From Triticum aestivum (taxonomy: Eukaryota; Streptophyta; Magnoliopsida; Poales; Poaceae): a DNA stretch of 64,000 nucleotides. Shown piece by piece: positions 55,270 to 64,000 of the stretch. The position numbers were made by a program, and so were the translations under genes. A model generated the notes under the pieces. The model was not told the DNA's origin, ran no database searches, and worked only from the letters and a program-made list of their open reading frames with translations. Numbering within the stretch: the first letter of the stretch is position 1; each line of letters begins with the position of its first letter. The stretch spans positions 40,706,398-40,770,397 of the forward strand of contig NC_057814.1 of assembly GCF_018294505.1 (NCBI RefSeq), in the 5' to 3' direction.

Positions 55270-56660
55270 TCATAATTTCCGGGATGCCATGAATACCGCG
55301 TATGCTATCTTTTGATAATGTGGGTACCGTGATTTGCATGGAGTGAGGACAGTGGATACATAGTATACCAGCTTTTGAAGTGTGAATTTATGTCCGTCCG
55401 TCTCTCGTTCGACGACGAGCACTGCGCTTACAACTTGGTGCGTTGCCTCTATATATAACAACATCGGTTCGCCAACATTTCGCGCGGCCAAGATTGAGTT
55501 GGTGGCCAGGATGGCTTTTATTTCTTGCAATCCGGCCGTGGCCGCATCCGTCCACTCAAAGTGCTCGGTGCGCCGAATAAGGCGATAAAGGGGTAGGGCC
55601 TTTTCTCCTAATCAGGAGATAAAGCGGCTTAAGGCCGCCACGCATCCAGTTAATTTCTAAATTTGCTTGAGGTCTGTTGGGATAGCCAACTATGACAGAG
55701 CTCGGATTTTAGCCGGATTTGCTTCGATTCCTCTACTGGAGACGATGAATCCCAGGAGCTTTCCGGCGGGCAGGCCGAAAACACATTTTTCCGGATTGAG
55801 CTTGATGTCGTATGTTCGGAGATTGTCGAACGTGAGCCTCAAGTCATCTATTAAGGATTCGACATGTCTGGTTTTAATGACCACATCATCGATGTATGCC
55901 TCCACTGTTTTGCCGATCTGTGTTTCCAGGCATGTCTGAATCATGCGTTGATAGGTTGCACCAGCGTTCTTAAGCCCGAAAGGCATGGTGTTAAAACAGA
56001 AGGGGCCATATGGGGTGATAAATGTCATTGTGGCTTGGTCGGACGCCGTCATCTTGATTTGATGGTATCCGGAGTATGCGTCGAGGAAACACAATGAGTC
56101 ATGTCCTGCAGTAGCGTCGATAATTTGATCGATGCGGGGGAGGGGTGAGGGATCCTTGGGGCAAGCCTTGTTAAGGTCCTTGAAAACGACACATAGGCGC
56201 CAGGATTTATCCTTCTTTGGTACCATCACCAGGTTTGCTAGCCAGTCCGGATGTTTTATTTCTCTAATGAAACCGGCCTCCAGTAACTTGGCTAGCTCCT
56301 CTCCCATGGCTTGTTGCTTAGGTTCAGAGAAACACCGAAGAGTCTGCTTGACCGGCTTGAATCCCTTTAGAATGTTAAGGCTATGCTCGGCCAGCCTGCG
56401 TGGGATTCCTGGCATGTCTGAAGGATGCCAGGCGAATATGTCCCAATTCTCGCGTAAGAACTCCCGTAGTGCGGCGTCTACAGCGGGGTTTAACTGTGCC
56501 CCGATGGATGCTGTTTTTGTAGGGTCCGTTGGGTGGACTTCGAATTTGACTATTTCATCCGCTGGTTTAAAAGAGGTGGACTTGGATCTTTTGTCGAGTA
56601 TCACGTCGTCTCTGTCCACTGTGGAGCGCAGCTCAGTTAATTCTTTGGCCGCGAGGGCTT
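55270..56660 (-). pseudogene. Gypsy reverse transcriptase
   Basis: 55690-56619 is a long frame with FIREIKHPDWLANLVMVPKK, WRLCVVFKDLNKACPKD (normally CVDFKDLN), CFLDAYSGYHQIKM, FCFNTMPFGLKNAGATYQRM and the catalytic AYIDDVVIKT near 55885. 55270-55530 carries the thumb/connection (NVGEPMLLYIEATHQVVSAV). A frame break near 55600-55690 separates them. The N-terminal side is cut by the solo LTR at 56673-58091. Reverse transcriptase copies element RNA into DNA. Confidence 0.87.
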
Positions 56661-56672
56661 CCGATAACGCCT

Positions 56673-58091
56673 TGATACGTCCCCGTCGTATCTACTTTTC
56701 CAAACACTTTTGCCCTGTTTTGGACTCTAACTTGCATGATTTGAATGGAACTAACCCGGACTGACGCTGTTTTCAGCAGACTTTCCATGGTGTTATTTAT
56801 GTGCAGAAACAAAAGTTCTCGGAATGACCTGAAACTCCACGGAACATCTATTTCGAAAATAAGAAAAATATTGGAAGAAAAATCCACGTCAGGGGGCCCA
56901 CACCCTGCCCACGAGGGTGGGGGCGCGCCTGCCCCCCTAGGGCGCACACCCTACCTCGTGGGCCCCCTGACACTCCACCGACCTCAACTCCAGCTCCATA
57001 TATTGACTTTCGGGGAGAAAAAATCAAGGAGAAGGATTCATCGCGTTTTACGATACGGAGCCGCCGCCAAGCCCTAAAACCTCTCGGGAGGGCTGATCTG
57101 GAGTCCGTCCGGGGCTCCGGAGAGGGGGACTCGTCGCCGTCGTCATCATCAACCATCCTCCGTCACCAATTTCATGATGCTCACCGCCGTGCTTGAGTAA
57201 TTCCATCGTAGGCTTGCTGGACGGTGATGGGTTGGATGAGATCTATCATGTAATCGAGTTAGTTTTGTTAGGGTTTGATCCCTAGTATCGACTATATTCT
57301 GAGATTGATGTTGCTATGACTTTGCTATGCTTAATGCTTTTCACTATGGCCCGAGTGCCATGATTTCAGATCTGAACATATTATGTTTTCATGAATATAT
57401 GTGAGTTCTTGATCCTATCTTGCAAGTCTATAGTCACCTACTATGTGTTATGATCCGGCAACCCCGAAGTGACAATAATCGGGACCACTCCCGGTGATGA
57501 CCGTAGTTTGAGGAGTTCATGTATTCACTATGTGCTAATGCTTTGTTCCGGTACTCTATTAAAAGGAGGCCTTAATATCCCTTAGTTTCCATTAGGACCC
57601 CGCTGCCACGGGAGGGTAGGACAAAAGATGTCATGCAAGTTCTTTTCCATAAGCACGTATGACTATATTCGGAATACATGCCTACATTACAATGATGAAT
57701 TGGAGCTAGTTCTGTGTCACCCTATGTTATGACTGTTACATGATGAACCGCATCCAGCATAATTCTCCATCACCGATCCAATGCCTACGAGCTTTCCATA
57801 TATTGTTCTTCGCTTATTTACTTTTTCGTTGCTACTGTTACAATCACTACAAAACACCAAAAATATTAGTTTTGCTACTATTAACTTTGTTACCGTTACC
57901 ACTACTATCATATTACTTTGCTACTAAATACTTTGCTGCAGATACTAAGTTATCCAGGTGTGGTTGAATTGACAACTCAACTGCTAATACTTGAGAATAT
58001 TCTTTGGCTCCCCTTGTGTGGAATCAATAAATTTGGGTTGAATACTCTACCCTCGAAAACTGTTGCGATCCCCTATACTTGTGGGTTATCA
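56673..58091 (+). mobile_element. Solo LTR of a Sabrina-like gypsy, with perfect TSD
   Basis: Starts TGATACGTCCCCGTCG and ends CTTGTGGGTTATCA, flanked by CGCCT on both sides (56668-56672, 58092-58096). No second LTR or interior is present, so it is a solo LTR from recombination between two LTRs. It interrupts the host gypsy's pol between protease and reverse transcriptase. An inverted repeat of GGGGGCCCAC type lies near 56895-56970. The TATA-like CCATATATTGAC is near 56996. Confidence 0.92.
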
Positions 58092-58096
58092 CGCCT

Positions 58097-59800
58097 CGAG
58101 GGCCAGTGCGGCTGTTTTGTTTTCAGCGCGAAGTGCTATGTCCGTATCACTAGCTACAGTGATGATTCCATTGGGCCCGCATTTTGAGCTTCATGTATCC
58201 GTAATGGGGTATGGCTTGGAAGATCGTGAATGCCTCCCGCCCTAGAAGGGCGTGGTATCCGCTATTGAACGGGGCCACTTGGAATGTGATTTCTTCGGAC
58301 CTATAATTCTCCGGCGTGCCGACTACCACATCTAGTGTGATTTTCCCAGCACATCGTGCCTCCCGACTAGGGATGATTCCTCTGAAGGTCGTGCTGCTTT
58401 GCTCAATGCGGTTTCTGTCTATTTCCATTTTTTGAAGAGTCTCCTCATAGATGAGGTTTAATCCGCTGTCGCTGTCCATGAGCACTTTAGGAAGCCGAAA
58501 GCCGTCCACAATTGGACTAAGGACCAAGGCGGCTGGTGCTCGGGCTGTTCGGAATTTAGGTTCGTCACTGGCATTGAAGGTGATAGCCGTGTCCCTCCAT
58601 GGATTTATTGCTGCCACGTGGCAGACTTCGGCAAGACTGCGGAGTGCTGGCTTACGCCTATTATTTGAGGCGAAGGTCTCGAAGACTGTCAATCCTGTAT
58701 TTTTGTTTTCCACGGGATGGTGCTCTGCGGTATTGTTAATGAGGATATCCTCACCGCTCTTGGCCACCTGCCGGAGTACCCAACATGCTCTAAGGCTGTG
58801 TGTTGGCATGGTATCCGCTGTACTGTGAATTTTGCATGGCCCATTAAGCCATCCCTCCAACACGGTTCCACGCCCTGTAGTGGGCTTTTGCTTCTTTGTA
58901 ATTGGGTCGGGCGACTTATGAGAGTGCACCCTTTTAGTTCGGACTAGGGGTTTTGTCAGAGCCGGAGGATCCCAAAATTTTGTTTGGGTTTTCCACGCGC
59001 TTTCCATCGCACAGTACTTCCGTACTATGGCCGCCAAGTCAGCGAAGTGTGCTATGTCACGGTGACTTATGGCGTTGAGGATTCCCTTGTCCGTGCGATT
59101 ATTGCAAAAGAATGAAATTGCGTCTTCCTCGCGACAGCCCTTGACCTCGTTCATTACAAGGAGGAATATGGCCCAATAGTGGTGTACTGTCTCTTGGGGC
59201 TCTTGTCTAATGTGGGAAAGACCGTTTATATTTGGGTGGGTGGGTGGATTTAAGTCCGAACCTTGACCCGATCTGAGACCTGGGCGGAGGAGTTTCCGAT
59301 CTTGGCAGTTCGGGCTCCGGGATGTTGCCCAATAGGTCTGGCCCACTGCCTGATTCTAGGTTCAGGGTTTGGGCGATGTCCTCCCGTCGACGGGTATCCG
59401 GCTCGGAGAGCTCGGGAATCCGGACATAGTTTGTCCTCAAGATAGAGGAAGAATCGCCGCATTGATCCTCCACCACCGCTATCTTATGGGTGACCGGCGG
59501 GGAGTTAATCTCCCTTTGGTCGGGTTTAAGCCCGATCTAATCATAGTCCGTAGCGACTCCCAAAGCGGCGATGCGATCCAAGAGCTCGTTCAAGGAAGAG
59601 AGCTCTATTGGATCCAACTGCTTGGCGAGTCCCGAGCTGACGTGGAGGCTGTTTACGATGACCCGAGAAGTCATCGTCGGGGTAGCGGCCGAATAGGCGG
59701 TCATGACGAAACCGCCTAGTCGGAGAGTTTGGCCTATAGCCAGGGCGCCTCCAGAGGTGATGTTGTCCTTGAAAACAAGGCGAGCCATCCAGCCTTATGA
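58097..59800 (-). pseudogene. Gypsy gag and aspartic protease
   Basis: 59537-59788 is the gag amino terminus (MARLVFKDNITSGGALAIGQ). 58150-59346 is gag core plus protease: LSHIRQEPQETVHHYWAIFL and FFCNNRTDKGILNAISHRDI of Retrotrans_gag, then VLMDSDSGLNLIYEETLQKM, the protease loop (normally DGGSGLN in this lineage, from memory), and FNSGYHALLGREAFTIFQAI, the Tat-type protease end. Frame breaks lie near 59346-59537. Gag packages the RNA; the protease processes the polyprotein. Confidence 0.83.
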
Positions 59801-59817
59801 TGATGACAGAGTGGAAC

Positions 59818-59835
59818 TCTCAATGAAAGCACCAA
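59818..59835 (-). promoter_or_regulatory. Primer binding site region of the Fatima-like gypsy
   Basis: The minus strand reads TTGGTGCTTTCATTGAGA directly after the 5' LTR. The priming tRNA was not identified. Confidence 0.5.
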
Positions 59836-60280
59836 TGTCGGTGTCAAAACCGGCGGATCTCGGGTAGGGGGTCTCGAACTGTGCGTCTAAGGCGGATGGT
59901 ACAGGAGGCGGGGGACACGATGTTTACCCAGGTTCGGGCCCTCTCGATGGAGGTAATACCCTACTTCCTGCTTGATTGATCTTGATGATATGAGTATTAC
60001 AAGAGTTGATCTACCACGAGATCGTAGAGGCTAAACCCTAGAAGCTAGCCTATGGTATGATTGTTGTTCTCCTACGGACTAAAACCCTCCGGTTTATATA
60101 GGCACCGGAGGGGGCTAGGGTTACATAGAGTCGGTTACAAGCGAGGAGATCTACATATCCGTATTGCCAAGCTTGCCTTCCACGTGTCGAAGTCTTCAAT
60201 CTTGTATCTTCATAGTCCAACAGTCCGGCCAAAGGATATAGTCCGGCTGTCCGAGGACCCCCTAATCCAGGACTCCCTCA
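59836..60280 (-). repeat. 5' LTR of the Fatima-like gypsy, complete
   Basis: On the plus strand it runs TGTCGGTGTCAAAACC to GACTCCCTCA. The minus-strand TATA lies near 60096-60105 (CTATATAAAC). Compared with the left LTR it lacks about 20 bases near 60185, besides substitutions. Confidence 0.9.
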
Positions 60281-61907
60281 GCCGCCCCGTAAAATGTCAG
60301 ACGAGACAGAGGCGTGGGAGAAGAAGGGCAAGAAAATAAAGAAAGAGGACTATTGCCCCCCTTCTTGGTTCACCTTAAGTCAGGCTAAGATCGGTCAATT
60401 CTTTAATTGCCTTACCGGAGTCAAAGTTAGTTCCGGTTACTGTGGCAAGATAAGCAGATATCTAGACACGGACAAGAAAAGGTTCAGCGGGATGAAGTCC
60501 CGTGACTGTCATGTGATGATGACGCAGATACTACCTGTTGCCCTTAGAGAGATAATGGACAAGCTTATTGGTCTCTGCAACTTTTTCGACGTCATCTTTC
60601 GAAAGTCGATCAGTCTGAAGCAGCTCCGAAGGCTACAGGAAGATATCGTTGTGATACTTAATGAGCTTGAGATGTACTTCCCGCCCACGTTCTTTGACGT
60701 GATGGTGCATCTGTGTGTCCATATTGTGGACGACATAATAGACCTGGGGCCGTCTTTTCTGCACAACATGATGCCGTTTGAGAGGATGAATGGTATCATC
60801 AAAGGATCCATTCGTAACATGTCCCGTCCAGATGGAAGCATTGTCCAGGGTTATCTGACACAAGAGTGCATCTCTTTCTGCGAGAATTTTCTATATGGCG
60901 CAGACCTGCAGCCGCCTAGTGTTAGTGTTGGTTTGCCTGTTAACAAGCATGATGGGAGGCTCGAAGGAGAAGTTCACTCCAACGGTCGCAGGGAACTGCA
61001 CGTGGCATACTCAGATCGACGCAGCGACTTTGACAGAGCAAACTTGGTAGTGCTACAACACCTGGACGAGGTAGATCCTTTCCTGGCACTGCACAACGAA
61101 ATTATCGCAAAGAAGTATCGTGACCGGGGGGTATGCAGGATGGACGCCGAAGTTACTAGAGAGCACAACTCCGCTTTCCTGCATTGGTTCAAAGAGCATA
61201 TTATTGGTAATCCCCCGGAGGACGGCTCGAAGGACGGATTGCTCATATACGCCTTAGCACATGGCCCCTCGCCCAACCTCGTAACCTATCAGGCATACGA
61301 TATCAATGGATACATGTTCTACACGGAGGCCAAAGATATGGACAGTGATGATCAGAACTCAGGGGTGACGATGGAATGCATGACCGGCAGCAACAACGCC
61401 GCAACTGAAAGATTTTACGGAAGGGTCGAGGAGATCTGGGAGCTTGACTACTCTGGACTGCACAACACGACGATGTTCCGTCTTAGATGGGCTAAAAATG
61501 TCGAAAGAGAAAACCGGTATTTCACTACCATGACTATACCCGACGCCAAGAGCGCTACCGTGAACGCTATCGCAAAAAACGAGCCATGGGTACACGCTAA
61601 GCACGTGACACAATGCTTCTTCATAACCGACCCGCGCAGTCCCAGCCGTGTTGTCGTGAGGAGAGGTAAAAGGAACATCATTGGAATGGATGGAGTCGCC
61701 AACGAGGAAGACTACGATCAGTACGGCAACCCAATGAGGGAAGATGACGATGATGATGAAGTATACGTCAAAAGAAGAATCAATACTACATTACCTAAGC
61801 AACATCGTACTCCATGGAAAAGGCAAAGTCACAATGAAGGGCTAAACTATTCTTCAACGAACAACAAGGGAAAGAAGCTGACTCAAAAACGAAAACGTCA
61901 ACGCTGA
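60281..61907 (+). pseudogene. CACTA tnp2 transposase, C-terminal part
   Basis: This resumes tnp2 after the gypsy (PPRKMSDETEAWEKKGKKIK) and stays open to 61907, over 530 residues. It contains the DUF4218-like region (LEMYFPPTFFDVMVHLCVHI, HNMMPFERMNGIIKGSIRN, RPDGSIVQGYLTQECISFCE) and the DUF4216-like region (RFYGRVEEIWELDYSGLHNT; NEPWVHAKHVTQCFFITDP), then an acidic and a Lys/Arg-rich tail. Both domains accompany tnp2 in plant CACTA elements. The ATG at 60294 is internal to the original protein, not a genuine start. Being intact, this piece decayed less than the left part. Confidence 0.87.
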
Positions 61908-61923
61908 GGAACCGTATGTTATC

Positions 61924-62207
61924 NNNNNNNNNNNNNNNNNNNNNNNNNNNNNNNNNNNNNNNNNNNNNNNNNNNNNNNNNNNNNNNNNNNNNNNNNNNNN
62001 NNNNNNNNNNNNNNNNNNNNNNNNNNNNNNNNNNNNNNNNNNNNNNNNNNNNNNNNNNNNNNNNNNNNNNNNNNNNNNNNNNNNNNNNNNNNNNNNNNNN
62101 NNNNNNNNNNNNNNNNNNNNNNNNNNNNNNNNNNNNNNNNNNNNNNNNNNNNNNNNNNNNNNNNNNNNNNNNNNNNNNNNNNNNNNNNNNNNNNNNNNNN
62201 NNNNNNN
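61924..62207. other. Assembly gap (284 N)
   Basis: A run of undetermined bases. Frames through it are meaningless. It borders directly on a tandem repeat at 62208. Confidence 1.
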
Positions 62208-62319
62208 CCTATTTTGTATACACACTTAGCCATTATTATGCATGGGTCCAATGATGTAATATATATGTTCCTATTTTGTATACATATTTAACCGTCAAAT
62301 GATGCAATATATATCGCCT
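62208..62319 (+). repeat. Tandem repeat bordering the gap, about 62-bp unit
   Basis: Two units start CCTATTTTGTATACA at 62208 and 62270, and both include AATGATGTAATATATAT or a close variant. Further copies may be hidden in the gap. Confidence 0.75.
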
Positions 62320-62649
62320 TCCCTTCGTTCACTGCTCTCGGAAAAAAAGAAAAGTGAGAGAAAATAAAGGAAAAGAAAATAGAAGGAAACAAACAGGAAA
62401 ACTGTTATATAGGTACTGGTTATAGCAGTAGCGCTTTACTGAAAAAGAGCTACAGCTAGTCAAGGTAGTAGTAGCGGTTTTCTTACAAAACCGCTATAGC
62501 TACCTGTAATAGTAGTAGCACGTTTGCTCTAAACGCGCTACAGCTACACCCACTTAACCCAAAATCCTCACTCTCTCTGCATCCCGCCTCTTTTCCCCCC
62601 AAATCCCCACTCTCTCTTCCCCCGTCGCACCGCTGGGGCCCTGCCCTCG

Positions 62650-62757
62650 CCGCGCCCCTGCGCTCGCCCCCGACCCCGGCGCTCGCCCCCGACCCCGACC
62701 CCGGCCCCGACCCCGGCCTTGGCTCCAACCCCGGCGCTCGTCCCCGACCCCGACGCG
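62650..62757 (-). repeat. C-rich tract with G-quadruplex potential on the minus strand
   Basis: Runs of four or more C at 62686-62690, 62693-62696, 62699-62702, 62705-62708 and 62711-62714 are separated by 2-base loops, with similar runs on both sides. Frames across it are low-complexity (62483-62791) and not counted as genes. Confidence 0.8.
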
Positions 62758-63109
62758 CCACGCCTCCCTCCTCTGCTTCCTCCCCTCCCAACCTCGGCCG
62801 TCGTCGGGCCTGCCTTCTCGCCCCTGCACCCTCTATAACCCCCCCAGTGCTCCTCCTCTCTGCTAGCTAGGGTTCTTGGGTTAATTTACTTAGGTTTTAG
62901 TTAGGGTAGTAGGTTAATTAGGTTATCTATTTAGTTATGAATTTAGCTAGGTTTTTATGAACCGTAGGTTTTAAAATAGGACAGAAATTTAGGGTTAAGC
63001 AATTGTAGTTAAAAGAAAAGGCAGCATTTAAGCAATTGTCCAAATCAACATCCCTTGTTAAAGCAAATTTAGGTAGGCTAAATTTAGGTAGGCTGAATTT
63101 ATATGCAAA

Positions 63110-63222
63110 TTTGAACTGGACATGTGATATGTGGACATGTGATGTTTTGGACATGTCATGTTTGGAATTTGGACATGTCATTTGGACATGTGATGTTTTG
63201 GACATGTCATATTTGGAAAATG
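63110..63222. repeat. Short repeats of TGGACATGT(G/C)AT
   Basis: About six copies of TGGACATGT lie in 110 bp, several forming the palindrome GACATGTC, spaced by GTTTTGG- or TTTGGAA-type linkers. They lie in the leader or first intron of the CACTA second ORF. Confidence 0.75.
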
Positions 63223-63506
63223 ATGATTATGTGCAGGGTAAATGATCCGAGTGGCCTATGTTACGCCAGAATGTTGATTCATTTCCATAACGGTGAATTT
63301 CAGGCGCTCGACATGTCCATTTTTTAGCAAAGGTCATGCCGAAATTTTCCGTGAATTTTGGCATGATTTGTGCTAGATAGTAGGCATATCGAGTGCTGGG
63401 AGTTGCTGGGAAACGACATTCCGGCAAACATAGATTTATTTTTTATGTCATTTCTCATTTTTTTCATACTTTTAGAATTAAATGAGGAGACTTAATCATA
63501 GGAAAC

Positions 63507-64000
63507 ATGTCGAACAACGAAGAAACTGGGCCTTCTGACCAAGATGCAGACGAGATGGATTATGAGGGTGAACAAGAGTACCTTGACTATTTGACTGCTA
63601 AGCAATTTCAAAGTCATGGTTTGCAGGTCGGCCTCGATGATGGTACTGACGCCGACATCGACATCGACGGCGCCGGCACCGATGGCGGCACCGAGACCGG
63701 CGGGGAAGATACCGGCGGGGATGCCGCTACCGAAAAGAAGAAGCAGAAGAAGTAGAGGATACGAAAACCTAACAAACTAGGGATTGGACGACTAGTGATC
63801 ACAAAGATGGCACCTGGCAAGTTTCAGCCATTAGAGCCGGAAGAACCTCGCAAGTGCTATGGGAACCAAGTAGGATGCATCCTACGGGAATGCGTGAGCA
63901 TCAATGACGGTGACTTAAGGAGTAAAGAACATTTGACGCAGTTGCTCCTGACGAAGTTGCACAAGAGATTCAAGTTCCCCGACCGGAATGATAACATAGA
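63507..64000 (+). pseudogene. CACTA second ORF, 5' part, cut by window end
   Basis: The start ATG at 63507 gives MSNNEETGPSDQDADEMDYE, followed by the acidic DGTDADIDIDGAGTDGG tract shared with copy 1. A TAG at 63753 arises from an extra six bases (AGAAGA type) relative to copy 1, where the frame continues RIRKPNKLGIGRLVITKMAP. After the stop the same frame stays open through HKRFKFPDRNDNIE, so here the frame lost in copy 1 at about 2680 is kept. The protein is the TNPA-like/Transposase_24 product. Confidence 0.78.

Larger units (their letters stand above)
48897..60280 (-). mobile_element. Fatima-like Ty3/gypsy element on the minus strand, inserted in tnp2
   Basis: LTRs of about 450 bp (48897-49346, 59836-60280) read on the minus strand as TGAGGGAGTCCTGG to its far end. 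Minus-strand order is 5' LTR, gag-protease, reverse transcriptase, RNase H, integrase, then an antisense gene on the plus strand, PPT and 3' LTR. The outer 20 bp of the left LTR are missing, so the 5-bp TSD cannot be confirmed. Pol order and the antisense ORF fit the Tat-like gypsy lineage. The name Fatima is from memory of the LTR. Catalytic residues are lost in RNase H and integrase. Confidence 0.88.
62400..63370 (+). repeat. Second, diverged copy of the CACTA 5' module (subterminal repeats plus leader) before the second ORF
   Basis: 62417-62550 carries TAGCAGTAGCGC-type motifs in both orientations, as at 46498-46880. A CT-rich leader follows (62560-62640), as at 46880-47090. 63267-63360 matches 47390-47485 (ATGT(C/T)GATT(T/C)ATTTC, CGG(C/T)GAATT, AAGGTCATGC(T/C)(A/G)AATTTTC). 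Each ORF of this transposon therefore has a related upstream region. No CACTA terminus is visible at 62.4 kb. Confidence 0.6.
46498..64000 (+). mobile_element. CACTA C: CACTA transposon with tnp2 and second ORF, continuing beyond the window
   Basis: The left end is CACTACTAGGGAAAATC at 46498, inserted in Copia D after TAT (46495-46497). The order is terminal and subterminal repeats, pyrimidine-rich leader, tnp2 transposase (split by a gypsy element at 48897-60280), assembly gap, a second subterminal/leader module, then the second ORF. The right end and its TSD lie outside. It belongs to the same family as copy 1 at 2339-5716. Confidence 0.88.

Noticed and set aside
61916..62254. Frames of more than 100 codons on both strands
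   Set aside because: They are made of N and have no information.
62483..62829. Gly/Arg-rich minus-strand frames
   Set aside because: They are low-complexity translations of the C-rich tract.

Overview
The window is repeat-rich plant nuclear DNA, almost certainly from a Triticeae grass (wheat, Aegilops or barley group). The basis is the kind of repeats present: Angela/WIS/BARE-like Copia LTRs (ending GTTCCCCAACA), a Fatima-like Ty3/gypsy element carrying an antisense gene, a gypsy element primed by tRNA-Asp, an Au-type SINE and large CACTA transposons. Family names come from memory of Triticeae repeats; domains, boundaries and target-site duplications (TSDs) were read from the sequence. No ordinary host gene is certain. 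One small intronless minus-strand ORF (36496-36909) is the best candidate.

Layout. 1-2338 is the right end of an LTR retrotransposon sitting in the second ORF of a CACTA transposon (copy 1, 2339-5716). 5717-7989 is AT-rich spacer with a Tourist-like MITE (7292-7574, TSD TAA). The first nest follows: a degenerate Angela-like Copia (A; 7990-9115 and 35356-35587) was hit by a 26 kb CACTA (B; 9116-35352, TSD AGG, 13-bp perfect inverted ends). That CACTA carries a truncated gypsy piece, a captured FAB1-type phosphoinositide kinase gene fragment and an Au-type SINE. It was itself hit by a gag-protease-only gypsy element (18457-34967, TSD GAGAC), whose gag was then hit by a Copia (B; 24490-33004).

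35588-38134 is unclassified and contains the small minus-strand ORF. A left-truncated Copia (C; 38135-45924) and a Copia reverse-transcriptase fragment (D; 45925-46497) follow.

The second nest is a CACTA transposon of the same family as copy 1 (C; 46498 to beyond the window, TSD TAT at its left end). Its tnp2 transposase gene is split by a Fatima-like gypsy element on the minus strand (48897-60280), which in turn carries a solo LTR (56673-58091, TSD CGCCT). After the rest of tnp2 (to 61907) there is an assembly gap (61924-62207). A second copy of the transposon's own 5' terminal module lies upstream of the second ORF, which begins at 63507 and runs off the window.

Function. Nearly every transposon protein here is broken by stops, frameshifts, deletions or lost catalytic residues. 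The region is a record of successive insertions. The points most worth following are the kinase gene fragment inside CACTA B, the duplicated promoter-like module inside CACTA C, the multi-exon antisense gene of the Fatima-like element, a tandem hairpin array with compensated stems at the left edge, and a Copia with near-identical LTRs around a wrecked interior.
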